Shown here: positions 26,472 through 35,540 of the stretch, in pieces
Layout of the letters: each line of letters opens with the position of its first letter
Position numbering within the stretch: the stretch's first letter is position 1
From: Thalassococcus sp. S3
Lineage (GTDB): Bacteria > Pseudomonadota > Alphaproteobacteria > Rhodobacterales > Rhodobacteraceae
Direction of reading: 5' to 3'
Length of the DNA stretch: 64,000 nucleotides
NCBI RefSeq assembly: GCF_004216475.1
Contig: NZ_CP022303.1
Span: forward strand, 4,092,001-4,156,000
The notes under the pieces: model-generated
What the model saw: the letters and a program-made list of their open reading frames with translations, nothing else
What the model was told of the DNA's origin: nothing
Database searches by the model: none
Made by a program: the position numbers and the translations under genes

Positions 26472-27355
26472 CGCGCGCTTTTCCTGCGATGCTTTCGGTC
26501 TTCCTCGCCCACGGCTTGAGGATCGGCATCCCGGATCAGCCGCGCCTCACCGCTCAGGCAGACAAAGCGCTGCCCGCGCATCCGCCCGATCAGTGTGAGA
26601 CCAACTTCACGTGCAATCTCGACGCCCCACGCGGTGAAACCCGACCGCGACGCCAGCACCGGAATGCCCATCATCGCCGTCTTGATCACCATTTCAGATG
26701 TCAGGCGCCCGGTTGTGTAGAGGATCTTGTCATCGGCGCTGACCTTTTCACTCAGCATCCAGCCGGCGATTTTGTCGACGGCATTATGACGTCCGACATC
26801 CTCCATATAGACCAGCGGACGGTTCTGATGGCAAAGCACGGTGCCATGGATGGCCCCCGCTTCAAGGTAGAGTGACGGGGTGCGATTGATCCGCGCCGCC
26901 AGCGCATAAAGCCAAGAGGTGCGGACCGGAGCCCCTGGCAAGCGCACATCCTCCAGCCCCTCCATCATATCGCCAAATACCGTCCCCACGGCACAACCGC
27001 TGGTCCGGGTCTTTTTCTTCAGCTTTTCCTCATACGTGGTCTGACGTTCGGTGCGGACGATCACCGTTTCAAGATCGTCGTCATACTCCACGCCCGTGAT
27101 CGCGTCGTCCGGGCGCAGCATGCCCTGATTGCGCAAAAAGCCCAGCGCCAGGTACTCGGGGTAATCCCCGATCGTCATCGCCGTGACAATCTCCTGACTG
27201 TTCAGAAAGATCGTGAGCGGACGTTCCTCGACCACGGAAATCTCGGTCAGAGCACCCGTATGATCAACGCCTTCGACCGCCCGCGTAAGACGGGGCGCCC
27301 GAGGATCGGGCGCGATGATCATGTCCGCGATATCGCTGGCCTGGACCAATTGCAT
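26468..27355 (-). CDS. fdhD: Formate dehydrogenase accessory sulfurtransferase FdhD
   Basis: A 295-residue protein that passes sulfur from a cysteine desulfurase to the molybdenum cofactor of formate dehydrogenase. Visible family parts: EERPLTIFLNSQEIVTAMTI, EDVGRHNAVDKIAG near 185-198, and TTGRLTSEMV. In the active loop only one cysteine is present (Cys121 in SGCAVG); the second of the usual C-x-x-C is Gly. It begins the mob/moe operon; GGGGAGG precedes ATG 27355. No formate dehydrogenase gene is in the window. Confidence 0.93.
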   Translation of the reverse strand: MQLVQASDIADMIIAPDPRAPRLTRAVEGVDHTGALTEISVVEERPLTIFLNSQEIVTAMTIGDYPEYLALGFLRNQGMLRPDDAITGVEYDDDLETVIVRTERQTTYEEKLKKKTRTSGCAVGTVFGDMMEGLEDVRLPGAPVRTSWLYALAARINRTPSLYLEAGAIHGTVLCHQNRPLVYMEDVGRHNAVDKIAGWMLSEKVSADDKILYTTGRLTSEMVIKTAMMGIPVLASRSGFTAWGVEIAREVGLTLIGRMRGQRFVCLSGEARLIRDADPQAVGEEDRKHRRKSAR

Positions 27356-27403
27356 CCCCTCCCCAAGATCGCTACTCAGCAGGAGGCACCATAGGGGCAA
27401 CTC

Positions 27404-28120
27404 ATGACATCCTCCACCACCAAATCCGCCTTCTGGGAGGGGTTTCGCGCAGGCGCGCCGTTTCTTCTGGTGATCATGCCTTTCGCAACGCTTTTCGGTG
27501 TTTTGGCGACCGAAGCCGGGTTGAGCGTTTTTGAAAGCCTGATGTTTTCCGTGGCCGTGATCGCCGGCGCCGCGCAGTTCACGGCCCTGCAACTGATGAC
27601 GGAGGACGTGCCGACGCTGATCGTTCTGGCCTCGGCCTTGGCGGTCAACCTGCGCATGGCCATGTATTCCGCCTCTCTGACTCCCTATATCGGCGCGGCC
27701 CCGCTTTGGCAGCGGGCCCTTGTCGCCTATGTCACGGTCGATCAGTCCTATGCCTGTTCAATCGTCAAGTTCGAAAGCGCACCGCAAATGAGCGTGCCGG
27801 AAAGGATCGCCTACTTCTTTGGAACGGTCGTTCTGGTCTGCCCCATGTGGTACACCTTCACCCTGATCGGTGCGGTGATCGGCGCGCAGATACCTCCGGA
27901 ATTTGCGCTCGACTTCGCGCTGCCGATTACATTTCTGGCGCTGATCGCGCCGATGCTGCGGACAGGCGCACATGTCATCGCGGCAGCGACCGCCATTGTG
28001 GTCGCGCTTCTGGCGGCGGGCATTCCCTATAACCTTGGCCTGATCGTCGCGGGACTTTGCGGAATGATGGCGGGCGCGCAGGCCGAAGTCTGGCTCGAAC
28101 AACGAAAGGCAGAGGCATGA
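27404..28120 (+). CDS. azlC: AzlC family branched-chain amino acid exporter, large subunit
   Basis: A 238-residue membrane protein with about six to seven helices. GFRAGAPFLLVIMPFATLFGVLA near 10-32 and VNLRMAMYSASLTPYIG near 82-98 are typical of AzlC. Together with AzlD it forms an amino acid exporter. Divergent from fdhD; its stop overlaps the azlD start. Confidence 0.92.
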   Translation: MTSSTTKSAFWEGFRAGAPFLLVIMPFATLFGVLATEAGLSVFESLMFSVAVIAGAAQFTALQLMTEDVPTLIVLASALAVNLRMAMYSASLTPYIGAAPLWQRALVAYVTVDQSYACSIVKFESAPQMSVPERIAYFFGTVVLVCPMWYTFTLIGAVIGAQIPPEFALDFALPITFLALIAPMLRTGAHVIAAATAIVVALLAAGIPYNLGLIVAGLCGMMAGAQAEVWLEQRKAEA

Positions 28121-28449
28121 GCGACATCGATCCTGTCGCACTTTGGACCGTGATCATCGGACTGGGTATCGGCAGTTTTGCTTTGCGTTTTGTCTTTACC
28201 GGGCTGGTCGGCGATCGCCCCATGCCGGCCTGGATCCTGCGGCATCTGCGCTACACCGCGGTGGCGATCCTGCCTGCCCTTGTCGCCCCGCTTGTTGTCT
28301 GGCCCGCCGCAACGGATGGAGCGTTCGATGTGCCGCGCGGGGTGGCAGCGCTCGTGACGATTGTGACCGGTCTGGCAACGAAAAATGTCTTCGCCGCGAT
28401 TTTCGCAGGTGCAGGCACGCTTTACGCCATGCTCTACCTGGTCGGCTGA
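28117..28449 (+). CDS. azlD: AzlD family exporter, small subunit
   Basis: A 110-residue membrane protein with four helices, the normal size for AzlD. IGSFALRFVFTGLVGDRPMPAWILRHLRYTAVAILPAL is the conserved block. Start overlaps the azlC stop (ATGA). The convergent lipoprotein gene begins at the next base. Confidence 0.92.
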   Translation: MSDIDPVALWTVIIGLGIGSFALRFVFTGLVGDRPMPAWILRHLRYTAVAILPALVAPLVVWPAATDGAFDVPRGVAALVTIVTGLATKNVFAAIFAGAGTLYAMLYLVG

Positions 28450-29049
28450 TCAGGTCTGATCGCGCAACGCAGCCTGCAGATCCGGGTCGTCATCTTCGTA
28501 GTATTTCGTCGTTTCCACTCCCGGGATACGCTCGAAATCTTCCATCAGGCGTTTGGGAAACATGGTGCTCGACAAGCTCTCGAAGCCCGGGATCTGACGC
28601 AGGATCGACGTGGTCGAACTGGTGCAATAGGCATCCGGGATCGGGCCGGCCTGAAGCGCGAGGCGATACGCCATCTCAGCCTGCTCAGGCGTTACGATGA
28701 TCTTCTGGCTGACCACGTGAAACGTGCTCCGGGCATGGGCGCTTTTGTAAGCCTGCTCCATCACCGGGGACATGCCGTAAAGCACGTCATGACGCTCGGG
28801 CGTACGGTTGTGAACAAACGACCCCGCGGGATCGAACAGCACGCGTTCCGAAGCATTGATCAGCAGCCCGGTATGCGCGCCCGACCCGGTGCGGTTGTTG
28901 ATCACGGTGATCAGCGTCAGGCTCGGCGGGCTGCCATCGCGGTAGGACACCGCCGCAATCGCGGAATCCTCGGCATAGACAACGGGTTTCGTGCTACACG
29001 CGGCCAAAACCGCGCAGGCCAGAACGGCGCAAAGCAGACGGAGCATCAT
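28450..29049 (-). CDS. Lipoprotein of unknown function
   Basis: A 199-residue protein with a signal peptide and lipobox (VLACAVLAAC, Cys18), so it is lipid-anchored in the envelope. The mature part has INNRTGSGAHTGLLINASERVLFDPAGSF, recalling hypothetical alphaproteobacterial lipoproteins with a possible papain-like/NlpC-like core, but the catalytic set is not clear. GGAGGCGGG precedes ATG 29049. It is the last of a small same-strand cluster after the oxidase subunit IV gene. Confidence 0.78.
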   Translation of the reverse strand: MMLRLLCAVLACAVLAACSTKPVVYAEDSAIAAVSYRDGSPPSLTLITVINNRTGSGAHTGLLINASERVLFDPAGSFVHNRTPERHDVLYGMSPVMEQAYKSAHARSTFHVVSQKIIVTPEQAEMAYRLALQAGPIPDAYCTSSTTSILRQIPGFESLSSTMFPKRLMEDFERIPGVETTKYYEDDDPDLQAALRDQT

Positions 29050-29069
29050 CCCGCCTCCGCATCTGAAAA

Positions 29070-29204
29070 TCAGGTGATGAAAATAGCCATCAGAATGATG
29101 ATTGCGAGGATCACGATGACGGACCACATTGTGAATTTCATGAAGCCGTCGAAGGTTTTGACCTGTTCAGAGATTTCCATCTCGCCGTGTTTATGATCTG
29201 CCAT
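29070..29204 (-). CDS. aa3-type cytochrome c oxidase subunit IV
   Basis: A 44-residue peptide: a charged N-terminus (MADHKHGEMEISEQVKTFDGF) and one transmembrane helix (VIVILAIIILMAIFI). This matches the small subunit IV of alphaproteobacterial aa3 oxidase in length and motif. The frame is open further upstream, but the family begins at this ATG. The other oxidase genes are not in the window. Confidence 0.85.
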   Translation of the reverse strand: MADHKHGEMEISEQVKTFDGFMKFTMWSVIVILAIIILMAIFIT

Positions 29205-29277
29205 TTTGCGTTCCCAATTCGCGCATGTCGGTTGCTTGCGGGCGGAATTACTGGATTCGCCCGCCCCTGTCACGATG

Positions 29278-29742
29278 TCATTCCGGCGCAGGCGTGTCGT
29301 CCTGACCCAGATCCGCCGCCAGACGAAAGCCGATCCGGTTGGGCTTGGCATCCGGCTGCTGTTTGGGCAAGGCCCGCAACAGCACGGTCAGTTGCGTGAC
29401 GTGCTGGATCAGTTGGGTTTTCGCGCCGCTTGCATCGCTGCCATAGAACGTCACGATATCGGGGTCGAAGTAGCCCATCCCCTCGATCCGCAGCACACCG
29501 GCATCGCCCCCGGCAAAGCCCATCGCCACCTCGTGTTCGGCATCGAGCTGTTCTTCGAAATTGCGAATATAGAGGATCAACCGCTCATAAGCCCAGCGCG
29601 CTGGGCTTTTCTCGGTCACCGGCTTTTTCATCTCCGTAGGGAGTTTTGCGGGCTTGGTGTCTTCGCAGGTATGCACCTCGTGCACTTGCGGGATCGCAGC
29701 GTTTTCCACCGCTTCGGCCGCCGTGCTGATCATCTTGTCCAT
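29278..29742 (-). CDS. DUF6173 family protein
   Basis: A 154-residue cytosolic protein with a conserved core RWAYERLILYIRNFEEQLDAEHEVAMGF and GMGYFDPDIVTFYG, then THVTQL-type helices. It fits a conserved alphaproteobacterial family (DUF6173 as I recall it) without known function. GGAGTAACGG precedes the start. It is three bases after the metallo-beta-lactamase gene and probably in one operon with it. Confidence 0.75.
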   Translation of the reverse strand: MDKMISTAAEAVENAAIPQVHEVHTCEDTKPAKLPTEMKKPVTEKSPARWAYERLILYIRNFEEQLDAEHEVAMGFAGGDAGVLRIEGMGYFDPDIVTFYGSDASGAKTQLIQHVTQLTVLLRALPKQQPDAKPNRIGFRLAADLGQDDTPAPE

Positions 29743-29745
29743 CCG

Positions 29746-30789
29746 TTACTCCGCGCGCTGATAGAGCCAGGCCCCATCCTCGCGCATTTCGCGGGTCACG
29801 TCACCTGCCTGATAGAGATGGCTGCAATGGGCCACCGCCTCGACCAGGGCCAGACCGTATTCCCCCGCGCCGATGGTCCGTTTGAACAGCGGTGCAAAGC
29901 AATCGGCGGCGGTTTTCGGCTCGTCCAGATGACCCAGAAGGCGGCGGAGGGCGCCGTGATGATTTTCGACAAGCTGCCGCATCCGGGTGGGCAGACCGGT
30001 GAAAGGCAGCTTGTGCCCGCCAAGAACCAGATGATCGGGGCGCGCCAGGGCCGACAGCCGCTCGCACGCCTCCAGCCAGTCAGAGACGGGATCGGCCATC
30101 GGCTCGGTCGCGTATACGCCAATATTCGGGCTGATGGAGGGCAGCATCTGATCGCCGCCCAGCACAAGATTGCAATCGCGGCTCCAGAAGGTGGCGTGTT
30201 CGGGTGCGTGGCCGTTGCCGATATGCACGTCCCAGTCGCGTCCGCCCATGCGGATCACATCGCCCTGCTTGATCCGGGTGTAGCCCAGCGGCATGGGTGC
30301 GACCACATCGGCGAAATTGAACGGCCGCTCGCTGGCGCGTTGCGACAGGATCTCGGGATCCATGCCCGCGCTGCGGTAGAAGGAAAGCGTCTCGGGCGGC
30401 AGTTCCGTCTGCACGTCCAGCATCAGCATCCGCGCAAAAAGCCACGACGTGCGTGTCGTGATCAATTCGGCACTGTGCTCTGACTGAAACCAGCCGGCAA
30501 GGCCCACGTGATCGGGATGGTGATGGGTGACGACAACGCGACCAACCGGCTTGCCGCCAAGCGGACCGGCCATCAGCTCCGTCCAGATCGACTTGGACAG
30601 TTTCGAGGCAAAGCCGGTGTCGATCACCGTCCAGCTCTCTCCGTCGTCCAGCGCGTAGATGTTGACGTGGTCGAGCTTCATTGGAAGCGGCAGCCGCATC
30701 CACAACACGCCTGGTGCCACCTCGATCGCCTCACCGCGCTCCGGCGGTGTGTCCCAGGGATAGCGCAGAACCGGCGCCTCGCCGTCCAT
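29746..30789 (-). CDS. MBL-fold metallo-hydrolase
   Basis: A 347-residue enzyme with the metallo-beta-lactamase fold. The metal motif is THHHPDHVGLAG near residues 87-98, with further ligands in HIGNGHAPEHATFW and the GG-H site LVLGGHKLPF. The C-terminal third is helical, as in the LACTB2/glyoxalase-II-like group. The start at 30789 is five bases from the acyl-CoA dehydrogenase stop, so the two are likely co-expressed; a thioesterase or hydrolase role in acyl metabolism is an inference. Confidence 0.87.
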   Translation of the reverse strand: MDGEAPVLRYPWDTPPERGEAIEVAPGVLWMRLPLPMKLDHVNIYALDDGESWTVIDTGFASKLSKSIWTELMAGPLGGKPVGRVVVTHHHPDHVGLAGWFQSEHSAELITTRTSWLFARMLMLDVQTELPPETLSFYRSAGMDPEILSQRASERPFNFADVVAPMPLGYTRIKQGDVIRMGGRDWDVHIGNGHAPEHATFWSRDCNLVLGGDQMLPSISPNIGVYATEPMADPVSDWLEACERLSALARPDHLVLGGHKLPFTGLPTRMRQLVENHHGALRRLLGHLDEPKTAADCFAPLFKRTIGAGEYGLALVEAVAHCSHLYQAGDVTREMREDGAWLYQRAE

Positions 30790-30793
30790 CGGC

Positions 30794-32500
30794 TCAGGCC
30801 GCCAATTCGTCGAGGCTGAGCGTGTAAAGCCCGTCTGCACCGCTTTGGGCATGGGCCAGCAACGCGATGTGTTCCGGCAAAAGACGCTCGATATAGAAAC
30901 GTGCCAGCGCGGCGCGGGGACCCTTTGGATCCGCCATGGCCGCGGACAGGTGATAGTGTCCCCCCAACACGCGGGCAAAGGCGCGCAGATAAGGTACCGC
31001 CCCTGCGAAACGGTCTTGCATAGCGGTCTGGGCCGTCAGCCATTCCGTTGTCTCGCGCAGCGTCTCTGAGGCCTGCCATACACCTTCGGCCAGATTGGCA
31101 AGCTCGGGCATCTTGGCACGCACCTCTTCGGCCTGCGCCTCGATCTCGTCCAGCAGCCGGGCGGCGGTCTCTCCACCATCCATCATCTTGCGGGCCACCA
31201 GATCCATCGCCTGAATTCCGTTGGTGCCTTCGTAGATCGTGGTCACCCGGACGTCTCGCGCATATTGCGCGGCCCCGGTCTCTTCGACAAAGCCCATCCC
31301 GCCATGCACCTGCACGCCAGTGGCCGCGACCTCGTTGCCGACATCCGAACCGAAGGCCTTGGCGATGGGTGTGAGAAACGCGGCGCGGGCGCTCCAATCG
31401 TCATGCCCCGTGGCAGTTTCCATGTCGATGGCCACCGCACAGGCACAGGCGATGGCACGGGCCGCGAATACGTCGGCCTTCATGGTCATCAGCATGCGGC
31501 GCACATCGGCATGATCCGCGATGGGGCCTTTCCCGCCCTGCTTGCGGTCCAGCGCGTAGGCCAGCGCATGCTGATAGGCGCCTTCGGCCACCCCGATGCC
31601 CTGCCCGCCCACGCCGAGGCGGGCATTGTTCATCATGGTGAACATCGCGGCCATGCCGCCATGGGGCTTACCCACCAGCCAGCCGGTCGCATTTTCGTAC
31701 TGCATCACGCAGGTGGGTGAGCCATGCAGGCCCATCTTGTGCTCCAGCGACACGACCTTGAGGCTGTTGGCCAAACCGGGCTCGCCGTTTTCATCTGGGA
31801 TGCGCTTGGGCACCAGAAAGAGGCTGATCCCCTTCGTGCCCGGCACGCCATCGGGCAGGCGGGCAAGGACGAGGTGGCAGATATTGTCGGCCACGTCGTG
31901 ATCGCCCCAGGAGATATAAATCTTCTGGCCCGAAATCGCGTAAGTGCCATCGCCGTTGGGCTCTGCCTTGGTACGCAGCGCCCCCACGTCCGAACCAGCC
32001 TGCGGTTCGGTCAGGTTCATCGTGCCGGTCCATTCGCCCGACATCAGCTTGGGCAAATAAAGCTCTTTCAGCTCATCGCTGGCGTGATGTTCCAGCGCCT
32101 CGATCTGACCCTGTCCCATAAGCGGCGCGATCTGAAGCGACAGGCAGGCCGCCGCCATCATCTCATTCACTGCCGTTGCCAGGGTGATGGGCAGGCCCAT
32201 ACCGCCATATTGGGGATCGCCACTGATCGACACCCAGCCGCCATCGGTGATCGCCTTCCACGCTTCGGGAAATCCCGGAGAGGTACGCACAAGACCGTTT
32301 TCCAGCCGCGCAGGCTGCGTGTCGCCCACACGCTGGAGCGGTGCGAGTATCTCTTCGCACAGCTTTCCACCCTCGCTCAGAATGGCCGTGACGACGTCGG
32401 AGGACGCCTCTGAAAACCGATCCGTGCCGGCGACCTGATCAAAGCCGACAACGTGTTTGTATAGAAATTCGTATTCAGCGACCGGAGCGCGATAGGGCAT
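30794..32500 (-). CDS. Acyl-CoA dehydrogenase, DmdC-like large subfamily
   Basis: A 568-residue FAD enzyme, longer than ordinary acyl-CoA dehydrogenases (about 380) because of extra N- and C-terminal helices. Flavin signatures: MNLTEPQAGSDVGALRTKA near 160-178 and YEGTNGIQAMDLVARKM near 430-446. This subfamily includes 3-methylmercaptopropionyl-CoA dehydrogenase (DmdC) of DMSP demethylation and fatty-acyl dehydrogenases; the two cannot be separated here, and dmdB/dmdD are absent. ATG 32500 with GAGG is the start; a longer frame has none. Confidence 0.88.
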   Translation of the reverse strand: MPYRAPVAEYEFLYKHVVGFDQVAGTDRFSEASSDVVTAILSEGGKLCEEILAPLQRVGDTQPARLENGLVRTSPGFPEAWKAITDGGWVSISGDPQYGGMGLPITLATAVNEMMAAACLSLQIAPLMGQGQIEALEHHASDELKELYLPKLMSGEWTGTMNLTEPQAGSDVGALRTKAEPNGDGTYAISGQKIYISWGDHDVADNICHLVLARLPDGVPGTKGISLFLVPKRIPDENGEPGLANSLKVVSLEHKMGLHGSPTCVMQYENATGWLVGKPHGGMAAMFTMMNNARLGVGGQGIGVAEGAYQHALAYALDRKQGGKGPIADHADVRRMLMTMKADVFAARAIACACAVAIDMETATGHDDWSARAAFLTPIAKAFGSDVGNEVAATGVQVHGGMGFVEETGAAQYARDVRVTTIYEGTNGIQAMDLVARKMMDGGETAARLLDEIEAQAEEVRAKMPELANLAEGVWQASETLRETTEWLTAQTAMQDRFAGAVPYLRAFARVLGGHYHLSAAMADPKGPRAALARFYIERLLPEHIALLAHAQSGADGLYTLSLDELAA

Positions 32501-32648
32501 TGATATCCTCGTTAACAAAACGGCCGGGCTGAGAGAGCCGGTCCAAAGCCGCTTGGAATCCGCCCGGACCAAAGCTATGAGACCGTGTTGCGCGTCATAT
32601 CAAACGGGCGCGTGACCGCACGCAACCAAAACGCCGCGTCACAGGATC

Positions 32649-33593
32649 ATGCAACCGATCGACACCCAAATCCTCCGCGCCGACCCGGAGAACATCGCGC
32701 GTGCCGCCCATCTGCTCCAAAGCGGCGCGCTTGTCGCGTTTCCGACGGAAACGGTGTACGGACTGGGCGCGGATGCGCGGAACGGCAAGGCTGTGGCCCT
32801 TATCTTTCAGGCGAAAAACCGACCTCAGTTCAATCCGCTGATCGTACATGTGCCCTCCATGGAGGCGGCGCAGAGATACGTCCATTGGAGCGACATGGCG
32901 CAAAAGGTGGCAGAGGCGTTCTGGCCAGGGCCGCTGAGCCTTGTCTTGCCGTTAAAAGATAACCACGGCTTGTCTGATCTGGTCACGGCAGGCCTGTCGA
33001 CGCTGGCCCTGCGCGTTCCGGCGCAACCGACGGCACGCGCCTTGCTGGAGCGTTTCGGTGGGCCGGTCGCTGCGCCATCCGCGAACCCGTCGGGACGGAT
33101 CAGCCCGACGACCGCGGAACACGTGATATCCGGCCTTGGCGGCAAGATCGAAGCGGTGCTGGACGATGGCCCCTGTGGTGTCGGTTTGGAATCCACGATC
33201 CTGGGGCTGACATCCGCACCCCAGCTTTTGCGACCCGGTGGAATACCGCTGGAGGCGCTCACAGATGTCCTCGGCACATCCCCGGCAGCGCGCACATCGA
33301 AGGATCCTTTGACCGCGCCAGGCCAGATGCACTCACATTACGCGCCTCAGTCTGCCGTTCGGTTGAATGTGACAGCGCCGCGCGCGGATGAACTGCTGCT
33401 TGGCTTTGGGGCTGTGGACGGAGATCTGAACCTCTCTCCCTCCGGCGATCTGGTGGAGGCGGCGGCCAATCTTTTTGCTCATCTGCATGCGCTTGATGCG
33501 CAGGGCAGGCCGATTGCCGTTGCTCCGGTGCCCAATCACGGCCTTGGCGTTGCGATCAACGACCGTCTGAACCGGGCCGCGGCGCCCCGCTAG
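32649..33593 (+). CDS. tsaC: L-threonylcarbamoyladenylate synthase
   Basis: A 314-residue enzyme that makes threonylcarbamoyl-AMP from Thr, bicarbonate and ATP for the tRNA t6A modification. The YrdC core has [17 protein letters not shown] (29-45), the [11 protein letters not shown] segment and [13 protein letters not shown]. The extra C-terminal Sua5 domain (about 205-314) makes it the long Sua5/YwlC form. Its last 4 bp overlap the convergent yqgE gene. Confidence 0.95.
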   Translation: MQPIDTQILRADPENIARAAHLLQSGALVAFPTETVYGLGADARNGKAVALIFQAKNRPQFNPLIVHVPSMEAAQRYVHWSDMAQKVAEAFWPGPLSLVLPLKDNHGLSDLVTAGLSTLALRVPAQPTARALLERFGGPVAAPSANPSGRISPTTAEHVISGLGGKIEAVLDDGPCGVGLESTILGLTSAPQLLRPGGIPLEALTDVLGTSPAARTSKDPLTAPGQMHSHYAPQSAVRLNVTAPRADELLLGFGAVDGDLNLSPSGDLVEAAANLFAHLHALDAQGRPIAVAPVPNHGLGVAINDRLNRAAAPR

Positions 33594-34147
33594 GCCCGGC
33601 CCGCTGTTTCGGACAACATAACCGGATCGACGCCCAGCGTCTTGAGCGCGGCGCTCCATTTGTCGTCATCGCCGCGCGCGAAGACAAGATCGGGATTTGC
33701 ATCCGCCGTCAGCCAGCCGTTGCGGGATATCTCGCTCTCCAATTGTCCCGCGCCCCAGCCCGAATAACCCAGCATCATCAGCGCGTGATCAGGCCCTGTC
33801 CCCCCGGCGATATCTTCCAGGATATCAAGCGTGGCGGTCATCCCGAAGCGCTCGTCCACCTTGAGGGTCTGAATGCTTGAATGGTAGTCGCGGGAGTGCA
33901 AAACGAACCCGCGCCCGCTTTCGACCGGGCCACCGAAATAGACCGGCAGATCGCGTGCGGCCTCTGCCGGGGTAATCTCCAGCTGTTCCAGCAGGTCAGA
34001 CAGGCGCACGCCGTCCGCCGGCTTGTTCACGATCAGGCCCATCGCGCCTTTCTCGCTGTGGTCGCACAGATAGATGACCGCTCGTTCAAAACGCGGATCC
34101 CCCATGCCGGGCATCGCAATCAGCAGCTTTCCTGTCAGGTTCAACAT
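33590..34147 (-). CDS. YqgE/AlgH family protein
   Basis: A 185-residue protein of the UPF0301 family. It begins [40 protein letters not shown], the full family signature, and has PVYFGGPVE and [11 protein letters not shown]. Function unsettled; AlgH affects alginate regulation in Pseudomonas. Monocistronic. Confidence 0.94.
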   Translation of the reverse strand: MLNLTGKLLIAMPGMGDPRFERAVIYLCDHSEKGAMGLIVNKPADGVRLSDLLEQLEITPAEAARDLPVYFGGPVESGRGFVLHSRDYHSSIQTLKVDERFGMTATLDILEDIAGGTGPDHALMMLGYSGWGAGQLESEISRNGWLTADANPDLVFARGDDDKWSAALKTLGVDPVMLSETAGRA

Positions 34148-34185
34148 GCACGACTACCGCTTTTTGTCATGACCCGAGGATGACG

Positions 34186-34203
34186 GCACCCTAGCCCGGG
34201 TGC
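34186..34203. promoter_or_regulatory. Inverted repeat in yqgE / dsbD-like divergent region
   Basis: GCACCC-TAGCCC-GGGTGC lies in the 134-bp gap between divergent genes. It could be an operator; no partner regulator is near. Confidence 0.3.
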
Positions 34204-34281
34204 AAGCAGGCAGATCGGCGCGGCACGGGCTGACCAGAACGTGACTTGGCATTTCAATGCCGCTCCGCCATCTAAATCGGC

Positions 34282-35082
34282 ATGATACGACTGCTTTCAA
34301 TCCTGGCCGTTGGCCTTGGCCTGTCCCTGCCCGCGACCGCTCAGAACCTGGACGATATCGTCCGTCTCGACGTGCTTGACGGCGGCACGACGGCGCATGG
34401 CACACAGCGTGTCGCAATCCGGCTGAGTATGGCGGACGGCTGGAAAACCTATTGGCGCGCGCCCGGCGATGCCGGCATTCCACCGCGCTTTACATGGAAA
34501 GGATCGCGTAACCTCGGCGCTGTGGCGATGAGCTGGCCGACCCCGAAGGTCTTTGACCAAAACGGAATGCGATCCATCGGATATGACCGCGAACTGGTCT
34601 TGCCGATCGAGGTGACGCCGCAGGCTTCAGGCCGGGCGGTCCGGCTGAAGGGCAAGATGGATATCGGGATTTGCGAGGATATCTGTATCCCGGCAACCCT
34701 CTCATTCGATCACCGGACCGATCCGACGGCGGGCAGCAATCCCGTCATTGCGGCGGCCCTCGCCAATCGCCCGTTTTCCGAGCAAGAGGCCGGTGTGACC
34801 GCAGCGACGTGCCATATCACCCCAACCTCGAACGGATTGCGCATCGAGGCCCATATCGCGATGCCGCCGGCAGGCGGAAAAGAGGTCGCTGTTATCGAGC
34901 CGGGCGATCCGCATATTTGGTCGTCCGAGGCGCGTGCGACGCGGCATGGCGGCACGCTGGTGGCGGCAAGCGACCTGATCCATGTCGATCACACGCCGTT
35001 CGCCCTTGACCGGTCAGCTTTAAGGATCACGGTGCTGGGCCAGAAACATGCCGTCGATATTCGCGGATGCACGTCGGAATGA
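34282..35082 (+). CDS. DsbD N-terminal-domain-like periplasmic protein
   Basis: A 266-residue exported protein; signal peptide [20 protein letters not shown]. The mature part has [20 protein letters not shown] and [12 protein letters not shown], the pattern of the DsbD alpha domain (DsbC_N-type), including the two nearby cysteines (G-I-C-E-D-I-C) that exchange disulfides. The membrane and thioredoxin domains of full DsbD are absent, so it is a stand-alone form possibly serving cytochrome c maturation or thiol redox. It overlaps the next gene by 4 bp. Confidence 0.85.
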   Translation: MIRLLSILAVGLGLSLPATAQNLDDIVRLDVLDGGTTAHGTQRVAIRLSMADGWKTYWRAPGDAGIPPRFTWKGSRNLGAVAMSWPTPKVFDQNGMRSIGYDRELVLPIEVTPQASGRAVRLKGKMDIGICEDICIPATLSFDHRTDPTAGSNPVIAAALANRPFSEQEAGVTAATCHITPTSNGLRIEAHIAMPPAGGKEVAVIEPGDPHIWSSEARATRHGGTLVAASDLIHVDHTPFALDRSALRITVLGQKHAVDIRGCTSE

Positions 35083-35540
35083 CCTCACGTCCGCTTCTTG
35101 GCGCGATTGCCGTCTTGATCCATGAAGACCGAGTCCTGCTTGCCCAGCGCAAGAAAAATCCGGATGCCGGATTATGGGGCTTTCCGGGCGGACATGTTGA
35201 GATGGGCGAGACCGCACTTGCCGCTGCCGTGCGTGAGTTGAGGGAAGAAACCGGCATTGTGGCCCGCCCTCTGGACTATCTGACAAACATTGATGTCATT
35301 CGCAAAGATGCCCATGGGATCACTGAGGTCCACTATATGCTGGCCGCCGTGTTTTGCGCCTATGAAAGCGGTGAGCCCGTTGCCGCGGACGATGTAAGCG
35401 ATGCGCGCTGGTTTGCTGTCGAGCATGTTGCACAGGGTGATCTGCAGATGAGCGACCGTGTCTTGCAGGTGATGGAACTGGCGGTTCAGCGCCGCGCCGC
35501 GCTTTTGGACAAAGCGGCAGCCAATTCCGCGCACAGATAG
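35079..35540 (+). CDS. Nudix hydrolase
   Basis: A 153-residue pyrophosphohydrolase. The Nudix box is complete at residues 38-60 (G-HVEMG-E, then RELREETGI), with WGFPGG before it. Size and motif fit the small MutT/ADP-ribose-type group; the substrate cannot be told. ATG 35079 overlaps the preceding TGA. Its last 55 bases overlap the 3' end of the convergent RND pump gene. Confidence 0.92.
   Translation: MTSRPLLGAIAVLIHEDRVLLAQRKKNPDAGLWGFPGGHVEMGETALAAAVRELREETGIVARPLDYLTNIDVIRKDAHGITEVHYMLAAVFCAYESGEPVAADDVSDARWFAVEHVAQGDLQMSDRVLQVMELAVQRRAALLDKAAANSAHR

Noticed and set aside
29206..30483. A 425-codon plus-strand frame opposite the MBL gene
   Set aside because: Antisense shadow; the minus-strand gene has clear metal-binding motifs.
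30794..32500. Assignment as DmdC of DMSP demethylation
   Set aside because: The subfamily fits, but dmdB and dmdD are not nearby, and close fatty-acyl dehydrogenases look the same by eye.
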